Under the pieces are notes generated by a model. That model searched no databases. It saw only the letters and a program-made list of their open reading frames with translations, and was not told where the DNA came from. Shown here piece after piece: positions 56,601 to 64,000 of a DNA stretch of 64,000 nt. The stretch is from positions 310,001 to 374,000 of the forward strand of contig NMRA01000379.1 in assembly GCA_002633005.1 (NCBI GenBank). Direction: 5' to 3'. The stretch is from Phoronis australis. Taxonomy: Eukaryota; Phoronida; Phoronidae. The position numbers and the translations under genes were made by a program. Each line of letters starts with the position of its first letter. Positions within the stretch are counted from its first letter, which is position 1.

Positions 56601-59367
56601 AATTAGTAGGCATCTTAAGAACTCCAGGCATTTTCATGTCTTAAATTGCATCATTTTAATCTGTGTCTTGATGATTTGAATGAAATAAACTTGAAACGGA
56701 TGTTGCATTCAAAATCTTAATTAAACGGATTTTTGGGTCCTCTTTTGGATCACCCATGGACCAAACTCCAGGATTATGCAATTTAAAGACGCCCCTTTCC
56801 TTCAATGGTAGGTGATAAAATAGCATTACGAACGCAAATTTTTTACACTCATAAGTGTCAAGTCCTGCTTGCTCTCCAATTACAGTCTTTAAGTCAGCAT
56901 CGCTTGTGCTGAAGGAAGTCCTGTGTGAGCTGTTCCTAATAAACTAACACGACTACTCACTACTTCAAAAACATAACTTAGACGGAGTTTTAGAGCAATG
57001 AGAAAAAAGTAGGAAAAAGTAGGAAATACTAAGAATTTCAGAAAAAATAGGAAAAGTAGGAACAGGCCAAAAAAGTAGGAAAAAGTAGGAAAAGTTGGAA
57101 CGCTTGAAAGCCTGGCATGAATATTAAGTACATGCACCTTTTAAAAAGAAATTTTTCGATAAAAATACGAAGGGCAAACTCCTTGTAGCTATAACAAATG
57201 TTGAAATTATCAACAAACGTTTAGTATATAATAACCGCACATATCAACTTTAATAATACCATTGCATGTCAAAATCAAAGATCAAATTCCCCGTGGAAAT
57301 GAAAGTAGAAGATATTTATTGATTCGTTGTAAGTTTACAAGCGCTACATATTATAGTGTGACCATAGACTATAGTACATGGACCGCCAGCTCCGTATACT
57401 TTCAATGGACGAAATCTCTGCTCTTACAGAAGCTTATTCACTAGCGACATCTGGCCCAGATATCTGATGATATTTCCTGCAAGTAAGTTTGCTAATCATG
57501 GTCGGCCTCCCGTTCAGTAACGCTAGGACCTCGCTAAAAAGCAAGACTTCACGAGATTACGTGAGATATTGCCGTGAATTTTAAATGAGAGCACGTGACT
57601 TTGACTAGGTTTTAGCTAGGTCCTAGCGTAGGTCCTAGCGTCTACTGAACGCACGCCGGCTGTTGTGTCGTCACAATACACTAACAGGAAACTGAGACAG
57701 GTACTTAAGGAGAGTGGCGCCTCCCCTAGGATATTATGCAAGAAAATATCGGAGTTGCAAATCTGTTGTCCATAATCCATGGTGTGACGTAAAATATTTA
57801 ATAATTCGTTGCAAGTTTATAAGCGCTACATATCCTAGTGTGACATAAGATATTTATTGATTCGTTGTAAATTTATAAGCGCTACATATTCTAGTGTGAC
57901 GTAAAATATTTAAAACCAATTAAACAAGTGATAAGTTGATTTTGACAAAAATTGCATCCATAGACATTAAACTCCACATGGTCCACGATGAGGAAAAGGA
58001 TACGGGAACATGACGTCACCTGAAAATGACGTGTACGAATAATAAAATCAATGAATTGGTGATATACAGTCTCCCTGATTTGTTAAAATTGCAGAAGTAG
58101 GTTAAAAGTTGCACAGCCTTCCACAGAAGACGTTTTCCCCGCCCTGGGATGGTTCCTATCAACTATGTCATTATTGGGTAGTGTGGATAGTCAAGTCTTG
58201 CTCACCAGACGTACGCGCCAGGCGGTTTTCTAATCGCACGAATACGCCTAGGCTTCTTGAGTTTTATATGATCATGGTTCAGGTCTTCCACACCATTAAT
58301 TTTGTTATGGACATCTTTCTAAGTGTTAGTTTGGACGTGAGTTCAAGTAGAATTTACCGAGGAAGACTAGCAGCTTGGATATTAGAAGGCCTAACACCAG
58401 GCGACCTACCCCCAATACTGTGACGTCATCTTAACGTTGTGGAGCCACTCTAATAGAATAATTAAAGTGCCAAACTTAAAAAAACAATGATAATAAGTAG
58501 GCCAGATATACGTAGCTCTTTAAATTACTAAGCACACAAAATTGTTTCCTGTCTATGGACCAGGGGCCCGTTCCAACAAAACTGACTTAGTTAGTTAAGA
58601 CAATTCTTAGATTTCACTAAATTTTAAAATAAAAGTTAATAAATTTGTTTCAAAATCATTGCAAGAAAGAGATCTTAAGCTTGATTTAAATGTTTGACGT
58701 AAGTTTGGTCTTAATTTCGAAGAACTTACCTGATGTGTGCAAGTTTCAAAGATTGGAAGTTAAGACAAATCTTAGACTTAAGTAAAAAATGAACTTAAGT
58801 CAGTTTCTTGGAACGGACCCCTGGTCAATCCCAATCCTTCTGAACTCCCCGAAAGCATAAAATGGGTGCAACCGTTGACATTGTCGGACAACAGCGATTA
58901 ATCCAAACACAACATTTTGTAAAAATAATCAAGTGTTAAATTGCGCAAGTGGTTACCTGAATCGGAAAAATCCAAGACCAGCAAAATTTTCGAAAATTTA
59001 AATGTGACTATTCCAATTTGTGGGTCCAAATCGCCTCAAAATAGTGGTACCTCATCATTAAACAGTCGATGGCTGACTTCATGAAAAATAATTTGTAAAA
59101 TTCCAAACAAAAGTGCTGATTGATTGTTGCCAAGAAAAGCGACTCACACAAAAGACTTAGAAAGCCTGAATTGTACTCATGTTTACACAGCACTGACTCA
59201 CAACAAAGCACACTGGCGAGGTTGTAACAGAAACGATGACACAGTCACACTAGGCTTACGACTTCTAAAAATGATTTCAACGAAGTAGCAGACAGAAGTC
59301 TTACCCATACGTGGGTGTCCAGGCGGTTACGACATTTCTTAAAATTACAGGAAAGTTCGTTGTCCAT
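41525..59367 (-). CDS. CCNB1IP1: CCNB1IP1 / HEI10, RING-type E3 ligase of meiotic crossover, 10 exons
   Basis: HEI10 concentrates at recombination sites on the synaptonemal complex and is needed to designate crossovers; in mammals it also binds cyclin B1 and has ubiquitin-ligase activity. Ten minus-strand exons join to 804 bases, 267 residues plus stop (human: 277), with all phases consistent. The RING has ligands C7, C12, C25, H27, C30, C44 and C47 in the family spacing C-x4-C-x12-C-x-H-x2-C-x13-C-x2-C. Next come LPGKFDIVRAEISPSEQYKS and ENIMEICSRALAFWNYQ, then a coiled coil ending LREKGRQYQKLQ (human: MERNRQYQKLQ). The Ser/Arg-rich tail has ARGDGD and FVLRP. Intron DNA is heavily repeat-filled, but every coding exon is intact. 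Confidence 0.96.
41895..42035. repeat. Dispersed repeat pair, copy 1
   Basis: Starts with a G9-10 run and contains GAAAAAAGTAGAAAACG..GACAATTAAGTCCACTAAAG, also found at 47862..48012 in the same orientation. Class unknown. Confidence 0.75.
42060..42132. repeat. Short dispersed repeat, copy 1
   Basis: ATTCTCAAAAATTCGAGCCC..TTTTTTAGGCTGGGTGCGTG is the reverse complement of sequence at 61744..61812. No coding content. Confidence 0.7.
42441..42494 (-). CDS. CCNB1IP1: CCNB1IP1 exon 9
   Basis: A 54-bp exon encoding LLRDARGDGDRPQSPPE between split codons; acceptor CTTTCAG, donor GTAAGA. ARGDGD matches NRGDGDGD of the vertebrate protein. Confidence 0.88.
43447..43582 (-). CDS. CCNB1IP1: CCNB1IP1 exon 8
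   Basis: Acceptor ATCTTACAG, then SMYEALRRKCISPSKFECDL, PSTPRHRNNARAIADCMP and FVMSSGA. SMYEALRRK continues directly from QKLQ, as GLYDSLRLR does in vertebrates. The acceptor is firm. The donor (GCAG|GTTACA) is a weak choice; donors within the exon at GTATGC, GTGCCA or GTAATA would also be in phase. Confidence 0.8.
45420..46360. repeat. Haplotype duplicate, copy without the LTR
   Basis: TACACTCTTGCGACAGTCTA onwards is repeated from 46362 after a single n (46361) with few substitutions. This copy carries the uninterrupted target TTCTG (45933..45937). Confidence 0.92.
46362..47870. repeat. Haplotype duplicate, copy with the LTR
   Basis: Matches 45420..46360 on both sides of a 573-bp insertion (46880..47452). 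Lies in the CCNB1IP1 intron between exons 7 and 8. Confidence 0.92.
46880..47452. mobile_element. Solo LTR, filled site
   Basis: Starts TGTCACGTTTTTC and ends TTCTGACA, so it has the TG..CA termini and 5-bp inverted ends TGTCA/TGACA of an LTR. It is flanked by TTCTG on both sides (46875..46879, 47453..47457). A TATA-like TGTATTTATAGCC lies near 47105. A two-copy ~62-bp repeat (CTTCTAGAAAGTTCCACACT) at about 47250..47372 looks like a promoter-type repeat. No internal coding region, so it is a recombined solo LTR of an LTR retrotransposon; the superfamily (Gypsy or BEL) cannot be told. Confidence 0.88.
47862..48012. repeat. Dispersed repeat pair, copy 2
   Basis: Same sequence as 41895..42035 (G run, ..AAAAAGTAGAAAACGAGACA..GTCCACTAAAAAGGCAGGAA). 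Confidence 0.75.
48637..48728 (-). CDS. CCNB1IP1: CCNB1IP1 exon 7 (coiled coil, second part)
   Basis: Completes Ser and encodes TKKNLEEKEKKLNESCEKL then REKGRQYQKLQ, phase 0 at donor GTAAAT. RQYQKLQ is diagnostic of HEI10. Confidence 0.96.
48729..50068. other. CCNB1IP1 intron 6, without recognised genes
   Basis: AT-rich intron. Small ORFs (49118..49351, 49377..49583, 49730..49948) have no similarity or splice support. Confidence 0.55.
50074..50230. mobile_element. MITE with target duplication (157 bp)
   Basis: Begins CAGTGGCGGATTTAG and ends CTGGATCCGCCCCTG (inverted termini), flanked by ATTTG on both sides (50069..50073, 50231..50235; ATTTGCA if the CA is counted with the target). The interior has a GGGGGCCATGCCCCCC palindrome. 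The same left terminus occurs at 62550. Confidence 0.88.
50313..50427 (-). CDS. CCNB1IP1: CCNB1IP1 exon 6 (coiled coil, first part)
   Basis: Encodes VHQKTVYYEHSSNKFKERIT then QMEQYYDQVIGRVQAEIN, leaving with one base at donor GTATCC, just before an in-frame TGA. Together with exon 7 it forms the family's coiled coil. Confidence 0.93.
51272..51346 (-). CDS. CCNB1IP1: CCNB1IP1 exon 5
   Basis: A 25-codon, phase 0-0 exon encoding MVLAGQKPENIMEICSRALA FWNYQ; acceptor CACGCAG, donor GTTTGG. A clear family block. Confidence 0.97.
51642..51788. mobile_element. MITE, GTTCAGTA/TACTGAAC family, copy 1
   Basis: Ends CGTTCAG..CCTAGAACCTCGCTAAA and ..GACCTAGCATTACTGAACGC, inverted; homologous throughout to 57508..57657. 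Confidence 0.8.
51789..52753. other. CCNB1IP1 intron 4, right part
   Basis: Plain AT-rich intron; nothing recognised. Confidence 0.6.
52754..52824 (-). CDS. CCNB1IP1: CCNB1IP1 exon 4
   Basis: Completes Cys47 and encodes NTSLPGKFDIVRAEISPSEQ YKS; acceptor GTTTTAG, donor GTAAGT, phase 0 at the end. Nearly identical in pattern to the vertebrate LSGKLDIVRTELSPSEEYK. Confidence 0.97.
53475..53534 (-). CDS. CCNB1IP1: CCNB1IP1 exon 3
   Basis: Acceptor CTGACAG, donor GTGAGT. Completes His27 and encodes IFCDEDGTREFKKSFTCPA with the first base of Cys47. Ligands C30 and C44. Confidence 0.95.
53626..57114. mobile_element. 3.5-kb foldback-type DNA transposon
   Basis: Starts GCAGGCTTTCAAGC and ends GCTTGAAAGCCTG, with GCATG abutting both ends (53621..53625, 57115..57119). 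Both sides carry GTAGGAAAAAGTAGGAA-type repeats. Large internal inverted homologies pair 53880..54010 with 56660..56830 and 54166..54520 with 55795..56560, the latter in repeated blocks (AACTCTAGACACCATATCCA; CCCCAAAAATGAAC). It lies in the intron between CCNB1IP1 exons 2 and 3, ending 92 bases before the exon 3 acceptor. Only small ORFs remain. Confidence 0.82.
54799..55080 (-). pseudogene. ORF remnant inside the foldback element
   Basis: 93 codons with an acidic stretch (DGDAKRDDDMDSDEDM). Located in the unique centre of the element, so it may be a decayed element-encoded protein. No domain recognised. Confidence 0.3.
57305..57362. repeat. Isolated unit of the 54-bp repeat
   Basis: AGATATTTATTGATTCGTTG..AAGCGCTACATATTATAGTG matches the tandem units at 57784..57910. 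Confidence 0.8.
57508..57657. mobile_element. MITE, GTTCAGTA/TACTGAAC family, copy 2
   Basis: CGTTCAGTAACGCTAGGACC at the left and GGTCCTAGCGTCTACTGAAC at the right are inverted. Homologous to 51642..51788, including the central AAAAAGCAAGACT and TGAGAGCACGTGA. Confidence 0.85.
57784..57910. repeat. Tandem ~54-bp repeat near the microexon
   Basis: Two full units and a partial one: GACGTAAAATATTTA..TTCGTTGCAAG..AAGCGCTACATA..CTAGTGTGAC. Located about 100 bases downstream (minus sense) of the 16-nt microexon. Confidence 0.85.
58004..58019 (-). CDS. CCNB1IP1: CCNB1IP1 exon 2, a 16-nt microexon
   Basis: GTGACGTCATGTTCCC, preceded by a pyrimidine-rich tract ending TTTTCAG and followed by GTATCC. 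Encodes V-T-S-C-S plus the first base of His. It exactly fills the gap between exon 1 (..THVW) and exon 3 (..IFCDEDG) to give VTSCSHIFC, matching WVTACSHIFC of vertebrate HEI10, with zinc ligands C25 and H27. Without it the frame and the RING would both be lost. Confidence 0.9.
58561..58823. mobile_element. MITE with CAGGGGCCCGTTCCAA termini
   Basis: Left CAGGGGCCCGTTCCAACAAA..CTGACTTA and right TAAGTCAGTTTCTTGGAACG..GACCCCTG are inverted. Subterminal GTTAAGACAA repeats also inverted. In CCNB1IP1 intron 1. Confidence 0.85.
59305..59367 (-). CDS. CCNB1IP1: CCNB1IP1 exon 1 (start codon)
   Basis: MDNELSCNFKKCRNRLDTHV W in 21 codons, donor GTAAGA in phase 0. Provides zinc ligands C7 and C12 and the Trp that precedes VTxCSH. 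The ATG is directly preceded by TTTAAATTCAG, which could also be an acceptor for a 5' UTR exon. An ORF on the opposite strand here is a shadow. Confidence 0.93.
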
Positions 59368-60280
59368 CTGAATTTAAAGAGAAAGGAAATACAAGCAACT
59401 TTCACTAAATTCCGTGTAGCAGACGAGTATTTGAAATCAGACGAAGAGACACCTGGTGGATTTTCAAGAGAGCGAGACAACGGAGATTTTCGTAGACAAA
59501 CCAAACGGAACACAACAGATTTGGATATTGTTACAGCAAGTTAACACAGATTACCCTCTGCAATGAAATTTATATACCAGGCCACATGCCCATGTCAATA
59601 TCTCCTGCTACACGGACACGTCATCAAAAATTCCAAAACTTAAAACTGTATTACCCATAGACATCATACTATAGTATTAAGACGTCTATGGTATTACCAT
59701 TATTAAGCGTTGTTATGGCGTTATTAAACTTATTATGAGGAACAAGATGTTTTTTAGAAAAAATATCACTCGAGTACGAACCTATTTCTCCCTCACTTTT
59801 CTGTAATATAACTACCTCTTGCCGTCTGGTAGAAACCTTAAGTTCCGTCATTTTCATGGCCTTGGAACTGTTTGATGACGTCATAAGTCAACACTAATGA
59901 CAATAAAAATGTATCATATTCATTACACCATATCTTATATGTCAATTGTCATATAGTGTTTGATTTTACTTTATTTCTGTTTTTGTTGACAAAGGAAGTT
60001 ATTACATCCGAAAATTTCAAATTTCAGTTGATCCATTCTTGTTGTTTTATTTACCGGTTTATAATAAAAATATAACAATGTTAGTTGTCTGCTCTGTCAA
60101 AATGTCTTATAAATTCAGTGATGTCAGTTTGCCAAGTTTGGTGTTGTAAGGAGACGGACAAAAGAAACTGTTTTTGGAAGTTTAATTGTTTCGCCGCGTA
60201 CAGAGTTTTTTTAAAAACCATCTCGTTCCTCAAAAAACGTTTAATAACGCCAGAACCATTCAATAACCTCTATTTATAGA

Positions 60281-60916
60281 ATGTGGAATCGTATTATTAA
60301 TTTCGAGGATGATAGACTAACATACCGAATATTTTGGTGGCACTACACTACTACTACTAATAATTGGTCGTCTGAAGTCTTGAGCATTTTTGAAGAATTA
60401 GGGATTTCGGATTGTTTTCATGACTTACGTTCAGTTAATCTGTCTCACTGTAAGAATATTTTGCATGATTTAGCATGTAATAGGTGGTTATTTGAAAGCC
60501 GTTCGAAACCAAAGTTAAGAACCTATGTTTTGATGAAGAATGCCTTTGAAGTTGAGCCTTATGTGCATTTAGACTTAACTCGGCTTAGTAGGTCAATTCT
60601 TGCTCAAATTAGAACCGGAACCCTACAGCTATTGGTTGAGGTTGGGCGTTTTCATTGTCTAGATTCTGATGACAGAATTTGCTGTCTTTGTCACACTGGT
60701 CAGGTCAAAACTGAACTACATTTTCTGTTTGAGTGTCCGTTTTTCTTAGATGCCAGAAACACCTTTCATTGTCAAGTTGAGATTAAATATCCACGATTCC
60801 GTGCAGAAAGCTGTGAAAGCAAATTAATTACAATCATGCAAAAAGATGTTATTAGAAAAACTTCAGTTTTCATCAAAAACATTGTTGAAGTAAGGAAAAA
60901 TTATATTTATTTATGA
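60281..60916 (+). pseudogene. LINE ORF2 C-terminus (5'-truncated)
   Basis: 211 open codons ending in the zinc-ribbon tail typical of non-LTR retrotransposon ORF2: C-CLCHTGQVKTELHFLFECP (Cys-x2-Cys .. E-x-H-x3-x-C). The upstream WNRIINFEDDRLTYRIF and the later LTRLSRSILAQIRTGTLQLL are also typical of the segment after the reverse transcriptase. No reverse transcriptase or endonuclease domain is left. Confidence 0.8.
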
Positions 60917-61118
60917 TCACTTTGATTTCGGCCTTCTCTTTCTGGTCCTCTTGCAATGCGCGTACACTTGTCTTTTCTTTTTTGTATCATGTATCTAAAG
61001 TGACTTATAAGCCCCGTGGAGGGCTGGGTGTTCCTAGTTTTTGTAACGTATTCATTGTTTCATTTGAACACATGTCACTATAATAAAAAATTACTTACTT
61101 ATTACTTACTTACTTATA
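60281..61118 (+). mobile_element. LINE fragment with a tandem-repeat 3' tail
   Basis: The ORF is followed by ~170 bases of 3' UTR and a terminal run of TTACTTACTTA units (61091..61117) rather than poly-A, as seen in CR1/L2-like and related clades. The 5' border is not resolved and may lie up to ~200 bases upstream. Confidence 0.75.
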
Positions 61119-61163
61119 GAACGTGACGAAAGGGGAACCTCTCCGGTGACTTAAGCTCTCCCA

Positions 61164-61336
61164 TTAGTTCCGGCCACAAGCCAACAAACTTAGCAGAGGC
61201 AAATTCGCAACCTACTGTACGAATGCTGGCCATACACTTGTTCAAACAGTGGACGTTGTCAAGAGCATATTAGATTCACAGATATCCCAAATAAAAACGA
61301 CGCGTTAGTACATTTCAGTATTTATTTAACAAGCAT
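61164..61336. repeat. Direct repeat pair, copy 1 (~170 bp)
   Basis: TTAGTTCCGGCCACAAGCCA..AGCATATTAGATTCACAGAT..AAGCATTTTC is repeated about 807 bp later at 61971..62147 with ~12 percent divergence by eye. Confidence 0.85.
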
Positions 61337-61658
61337 TTTCCTCAGAGCCCCACAGTTTCATCAAGGATTATGAGTTGACATAGAAATTTGAATTTTGAAT
61401 CTTCTTACTGCGTGCAGTTGCTCTATTCTAAAATCTGCTCTGATTGACGGAATGCCACTTCTTCTTCACTTGACCCAATCGTGACCTTTGAAAACACTCA
61501 CTTAGCAGACCTTCCCGCGGTTAGAGAATTGTAGGATGTACGACTCATTCGTCGTCTGTTGGCTGAAAATGTTGGTGTGTGTTTTTTGGTTTCATTGGTT
61601 GGTTTCATGCTACTTTGGTGGCGGTGTCCCATAGCCCACAAATCTATAGCCGTTAAAA

Positions 61659-61920
61659 GATTAGTGCAAGAGTGAAGTTGTAATTAAACGGGAATTTCGG
61701 GAAAGTTTTGCATGCCTGGAAAACCCAAAAATATGTGTGGTTGGCATGCGTGCACCCAGCCTAACAAATGGGGTGGGGGCTCGGATTTTTGAGAATTTAG
61801 ACCTTTTACTAAAAAAAACGTTGAAAAATTAGTGCAAGAGGGAAGTTGTAATTAAACAATAAACTCAAAAAAGTTTCGCATGCTTGGGAACTGCAAAAAA
61901 TATGTGTGGTTGGCACTCAC
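61659..61920. repeat. Two-copy ~170-bp tandem repeat
   Basis: TTAGTGCAAGAGTGAAGTTG..AAATATGTGTGGTTGGCA occurs at about 61660 and again at about 61830. The first unit also contains the 61744..61812 sequence shared with 42060..42132. Confidence 0.8.
61744..61812. repeat. Short dispersed repeat, copy 2
   Basis: CATGCGTGCACCCAGCCTAA..GGCTCGGATTTTTGAGAATT, inverted relative to 42060..42132. Confidence 0.7.
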
Positions 61921-61970
61921 GGCAGTGCACCTGACGAAATTGAAAAAACTACGGTGGCGTGTTGAGACCT

Positions 61971-62147
61971 TTAGTTCCGGTCACAAGCCAACAAACTTGG
62001 CAAAGGCAAATTGGAAAATTACTGTATGAATGCAGGCAATGCACTTGTTCAGACAGTGGGCGTTGTAGAGAGCATATTAGATTCACAGATATCCCAAATA
62101 AAAACTACGCGTTGGTACAATTAATTATTTAACTGACAAGCATTTTC
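61971..62147. repeat. Direct repeat pair, copy 2 (~170 bp)
   Basis: See 61164..61336; begins TTAGTTCCGGTCACAAGCCA. Confidence 0.85.
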
Positions 62148-62549
62148 AAATGACATCAATTTCAAAAGCTATGCACATATTTACAATGAGAGATGAGAAT
62201 TCCCGAGGCAGCACAACGTTCGGTAAATTTCATTTCTAGTCTCCACGGCTCGAGTCACGCAAAATTCTCTTATCAGCGAACTGGCGCTGGACAACATCAT
62301 ACACTGAGTTGATGGAATTCAGGGCATTCAATCTGGCAAGTTACGCAGCCACGCTGCAACTCGGCGTCACGGACAATGTGATTTCATCGATGGAGAAACT
62401 GCGCTCCACTACGGCTCCATGCACGTGGCAATCCAAAGACGCCACTGAGTCAGTTTGGGTACTTTCGAGGATGGAACGCTGAAATAAAGGGTGATGGACA
62501 TACGTTACACACAAATGGTGCGGAAACAGCACTGTGTGCATTTCATGTG

Positions 62550-62665
62550 CAGTGGCGGATCTAGGATATCACAAGGGGGGGGCAACATTTTGTCCGGCTG
62601 TAAACATTTGCGCAAACTGAACCACGATTGTAGATGCGCATAGCACCGAATGGGGGGAGGTCGGG
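62550..62665. mobile_element. Left end of a CAGTGGCGGAT element, cut by the gap
   Basis: CAGTGGCGGATCTAGG followed by a G8 run matches the terminus of the MITE at 50074. The remainder is lost in the N run, and no right end could be identified after it. Confidence 0.6.
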
Positions 62666-63096
62666 NNNNNNNNNNNNNNNNNNNNNNNNNNNNNNNNNNN
62701 NNNNNNNNNNNNNNNNNNNNNNNNNNNNNNNNNNNNNNNNNNNNNNNNNNNNNNNNNNNNNNNNNNNNNNNNNNNNNNNNNNNNNNNNNNNNNNNNNNNN
62801 NNNNNNNNNNNNNNNNNNNNNNNNNNNNNNNNNNNNNNNNNNNNNNNNNNNNNNNNNNNNNNNNNNNNNNNNNNNNNNNNNNNNNNNNNNNNNNNNNNNN
62901 NNNNNNNNNNNNNNNNNNNNNNNNNNNNNNNNNNNNNNNNNNNNNNNNNNNNNNNNNNNNNNNNNNNNNNNNNNNNNNNNNNNNNNNNNNNNNNNNNNNN
63001 NNNNNNNNNNNNNNNNNNNNNNNNNNNNNNNNNNNNNNNNNNNNNNNNNNNNNNNNNNNNNNNNNNNNNNNNNNNNNNNNNNNNNNNNNNNNNNNN
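62666..63096. other. Assembly gap (431 N)
   Basis: Run of N. Reading frames that cross it are meaningless. Confidence 0.99.
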
Positions 63097-63454
63097 CAAG
63101 CCATTGTAGCCCCCTAATTGAAGACAATGGAGTGGGCCAGGTTTGAGTGCAACCCTTTGGGAAGTGAGTGCCACGAATGGTATTCAGCCGCTGATTGAAG
63201 TTGTTGCTTGAAGTCCAGAAATTTGGCCTATGTTTTGCTCTAAGCACCATTTTTGGAGCACATGCCTCTTGACTGGGAATGCTTTTGCACGCATACAGGC
63301 AAGCTTCAGAAAAATGAAAATTGGCAAACATATGGTTGCCAATGACACAGTTTAAACCACATTTCTTGAATCTAGAGTGCACAAACATTTGGAAATCATG
63401 TCTCTTCTGTGGTACCGGGGCAGTCCGGAATTTGTGATTCTATATTGAAAAAGG

Positions 63455-63784
63455 TCAAAATCGCAGTTTTGGACAACTTTTAGCATTTTGAACCTTTTTT
63501 CCAGTGCACGTGGCAAGGCAAAAGACATCATGATAGCTTAGTTGAATAGTTACATAATCATGCCTGTTTTCATTTTTCTGAAGACAGTGAAAGCGAGAGG
63601 GTTCTTGTTGATCCTGACCGGCGATAACGTCGAGATCAGACCCTCTTTCAGTCACGGAAAGTCCATTAGCAAAGCTCATGAGCTCAGACACACTTTTCAT
63701 CTCAATTACACAAAGGAGAGGCTCTGTACAAATCTCTGCATCTATTTCGTCTGCTTTACGGAACTTGTAAACTATATCATCCAT
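63455..63784 (-). CDS. Unidentified ORF, possible first exon of another gene
   Basis: Starts MDDIVYKFRKADEIDAEICT and continues through ELMSFANGLSVTERGSDLDV for at least 70 codons of non-repetitive, balanced composition. A possible donor GTAACT follows NRHDY. No domain or family was recognised, and no continuation exon was found, partly because the assembly gap lies just downstream. It could equally be a chance or transposon-derived frame. Confidence 0.25.
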   Translation of the reverse strand: MDDIVYKFRKADEIDAEICTEPLLCVIEMKSVSELMSFANGLSVTERGSDLDVIAGQDQQEPSRFHCLQKNENRHDYVTIQLSYHDVFCLATCTGKKVQNAKSCPKLRF

Positions 63785-64000
63785 TTTGGCGCTGAACTGA
63801 AAAAATCATAAAAATTATAAAAAATAACTCAAGGGAACAATGCGTCGATAGCAATACCCACTAGGCGAGTCGCACTTTAGGTGTTTGTAACACTCGCTCA
63901 CCGACATTTCGCTCCACAGTTATCAAGACAACAATTATCTATCCGCGCGCGCGTATGTGTGTCGTACCTAAATATCCACGCAGCACAAGACGTGCTCATA

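Noticed and set aside
58109-58423. 104-codon plus-strand ORF between HEI10 exons 1 and 2
   Set aside because: No recognisable domain, no splice context; probably chance.
59311-59544. 77-codon plus-strand ORF with coding-like composition
   Set aside because: It is antisense to HEI10 exon 1, which explains the composition; no independent support.
59669-59884. 71-codon minus-strand ORF upstream of HEI10 exon 1
   Set aside because: Could hold a 5' UTR exon because exon 1 is preceded by an acceptor-like TTCAG, but no protein similarity and no clear promoter; left unannotated.
62505-63388. Long ORFs of 150 to 275 codons
   Set aside because: Mostly N-run translated as X; not real.

Overview
This is animal (metazoan) nuclear DNA. 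Coding exons are short and split by GT-AG introns of about 0.3 to 6 kb. Three recognisable conserved genes lie in an AT-rich background full of MITEs, foldback elements, minisatellites and a LINE fragment. No bacterial or viral gene organisation is visible. The proteins align clearly, but not closely, with their vertebrate counterparts as I recall them. Together with the repeat content this suggests a non-vertebrate, probably marine, invertebrate, possibly a deuterostome; the species cannot be fixed from the sequence alone. All exon boundaries below were derived by hand from splice signals, reading phase and similarity to family members.

Layout. (1) 1..23699, minus strand: NOMO (nodal modulator). 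Eighteen exons encode the first ~690 residues, and the gene runs off the left edge. (2) 23700..23879: a 180-bp head-to-head intergenic region that must act as a shared, bidirectional promoter. (3) 23880..37465, plus strand: an orthologue of the ZXD zinc-finger family (ZXDC-like). Fifteen exons encode an acidic/serine-rich N-terminus, nine C2H2 fingers and the family's conserved C-terminal motif ending INLQDLA. (4) 37466..41355: convergent intergenic DNA carrying a TIR transposon and an assembly duplication. (5) 41525..59367, minus strand: CCNB1IP1/HEI10, the RING-type meiotic crossover ligase. Ten exons encode 267 residues, and one is a 16-nt microexon inside the RING. (6) 59368..64000: a 5'-truncated LINE, further repeats, a 431-base assembly gap and one unidentified ORF.

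The genes have unrelated jobs: ER membrane-protein biogenesis, transcription and meiotic recombination. The only regulatory link visible is the shared NOMO/ZXDC promoter. Notable structures include tandem duplications of an exon end plus its splice donor in both NOMO and ZXDC, leaving in-frame alternative donors. Two places in the assembly carry the same locus twice around a single 'n'; one of these pairs captures a filled and an empty site of a solo LTR. A TA-flanked TIR element carries a HIRAN-like ORF relic. A 3.5-kb foldback-type element and a nearly perfect ~390-bp palindrome are also present.
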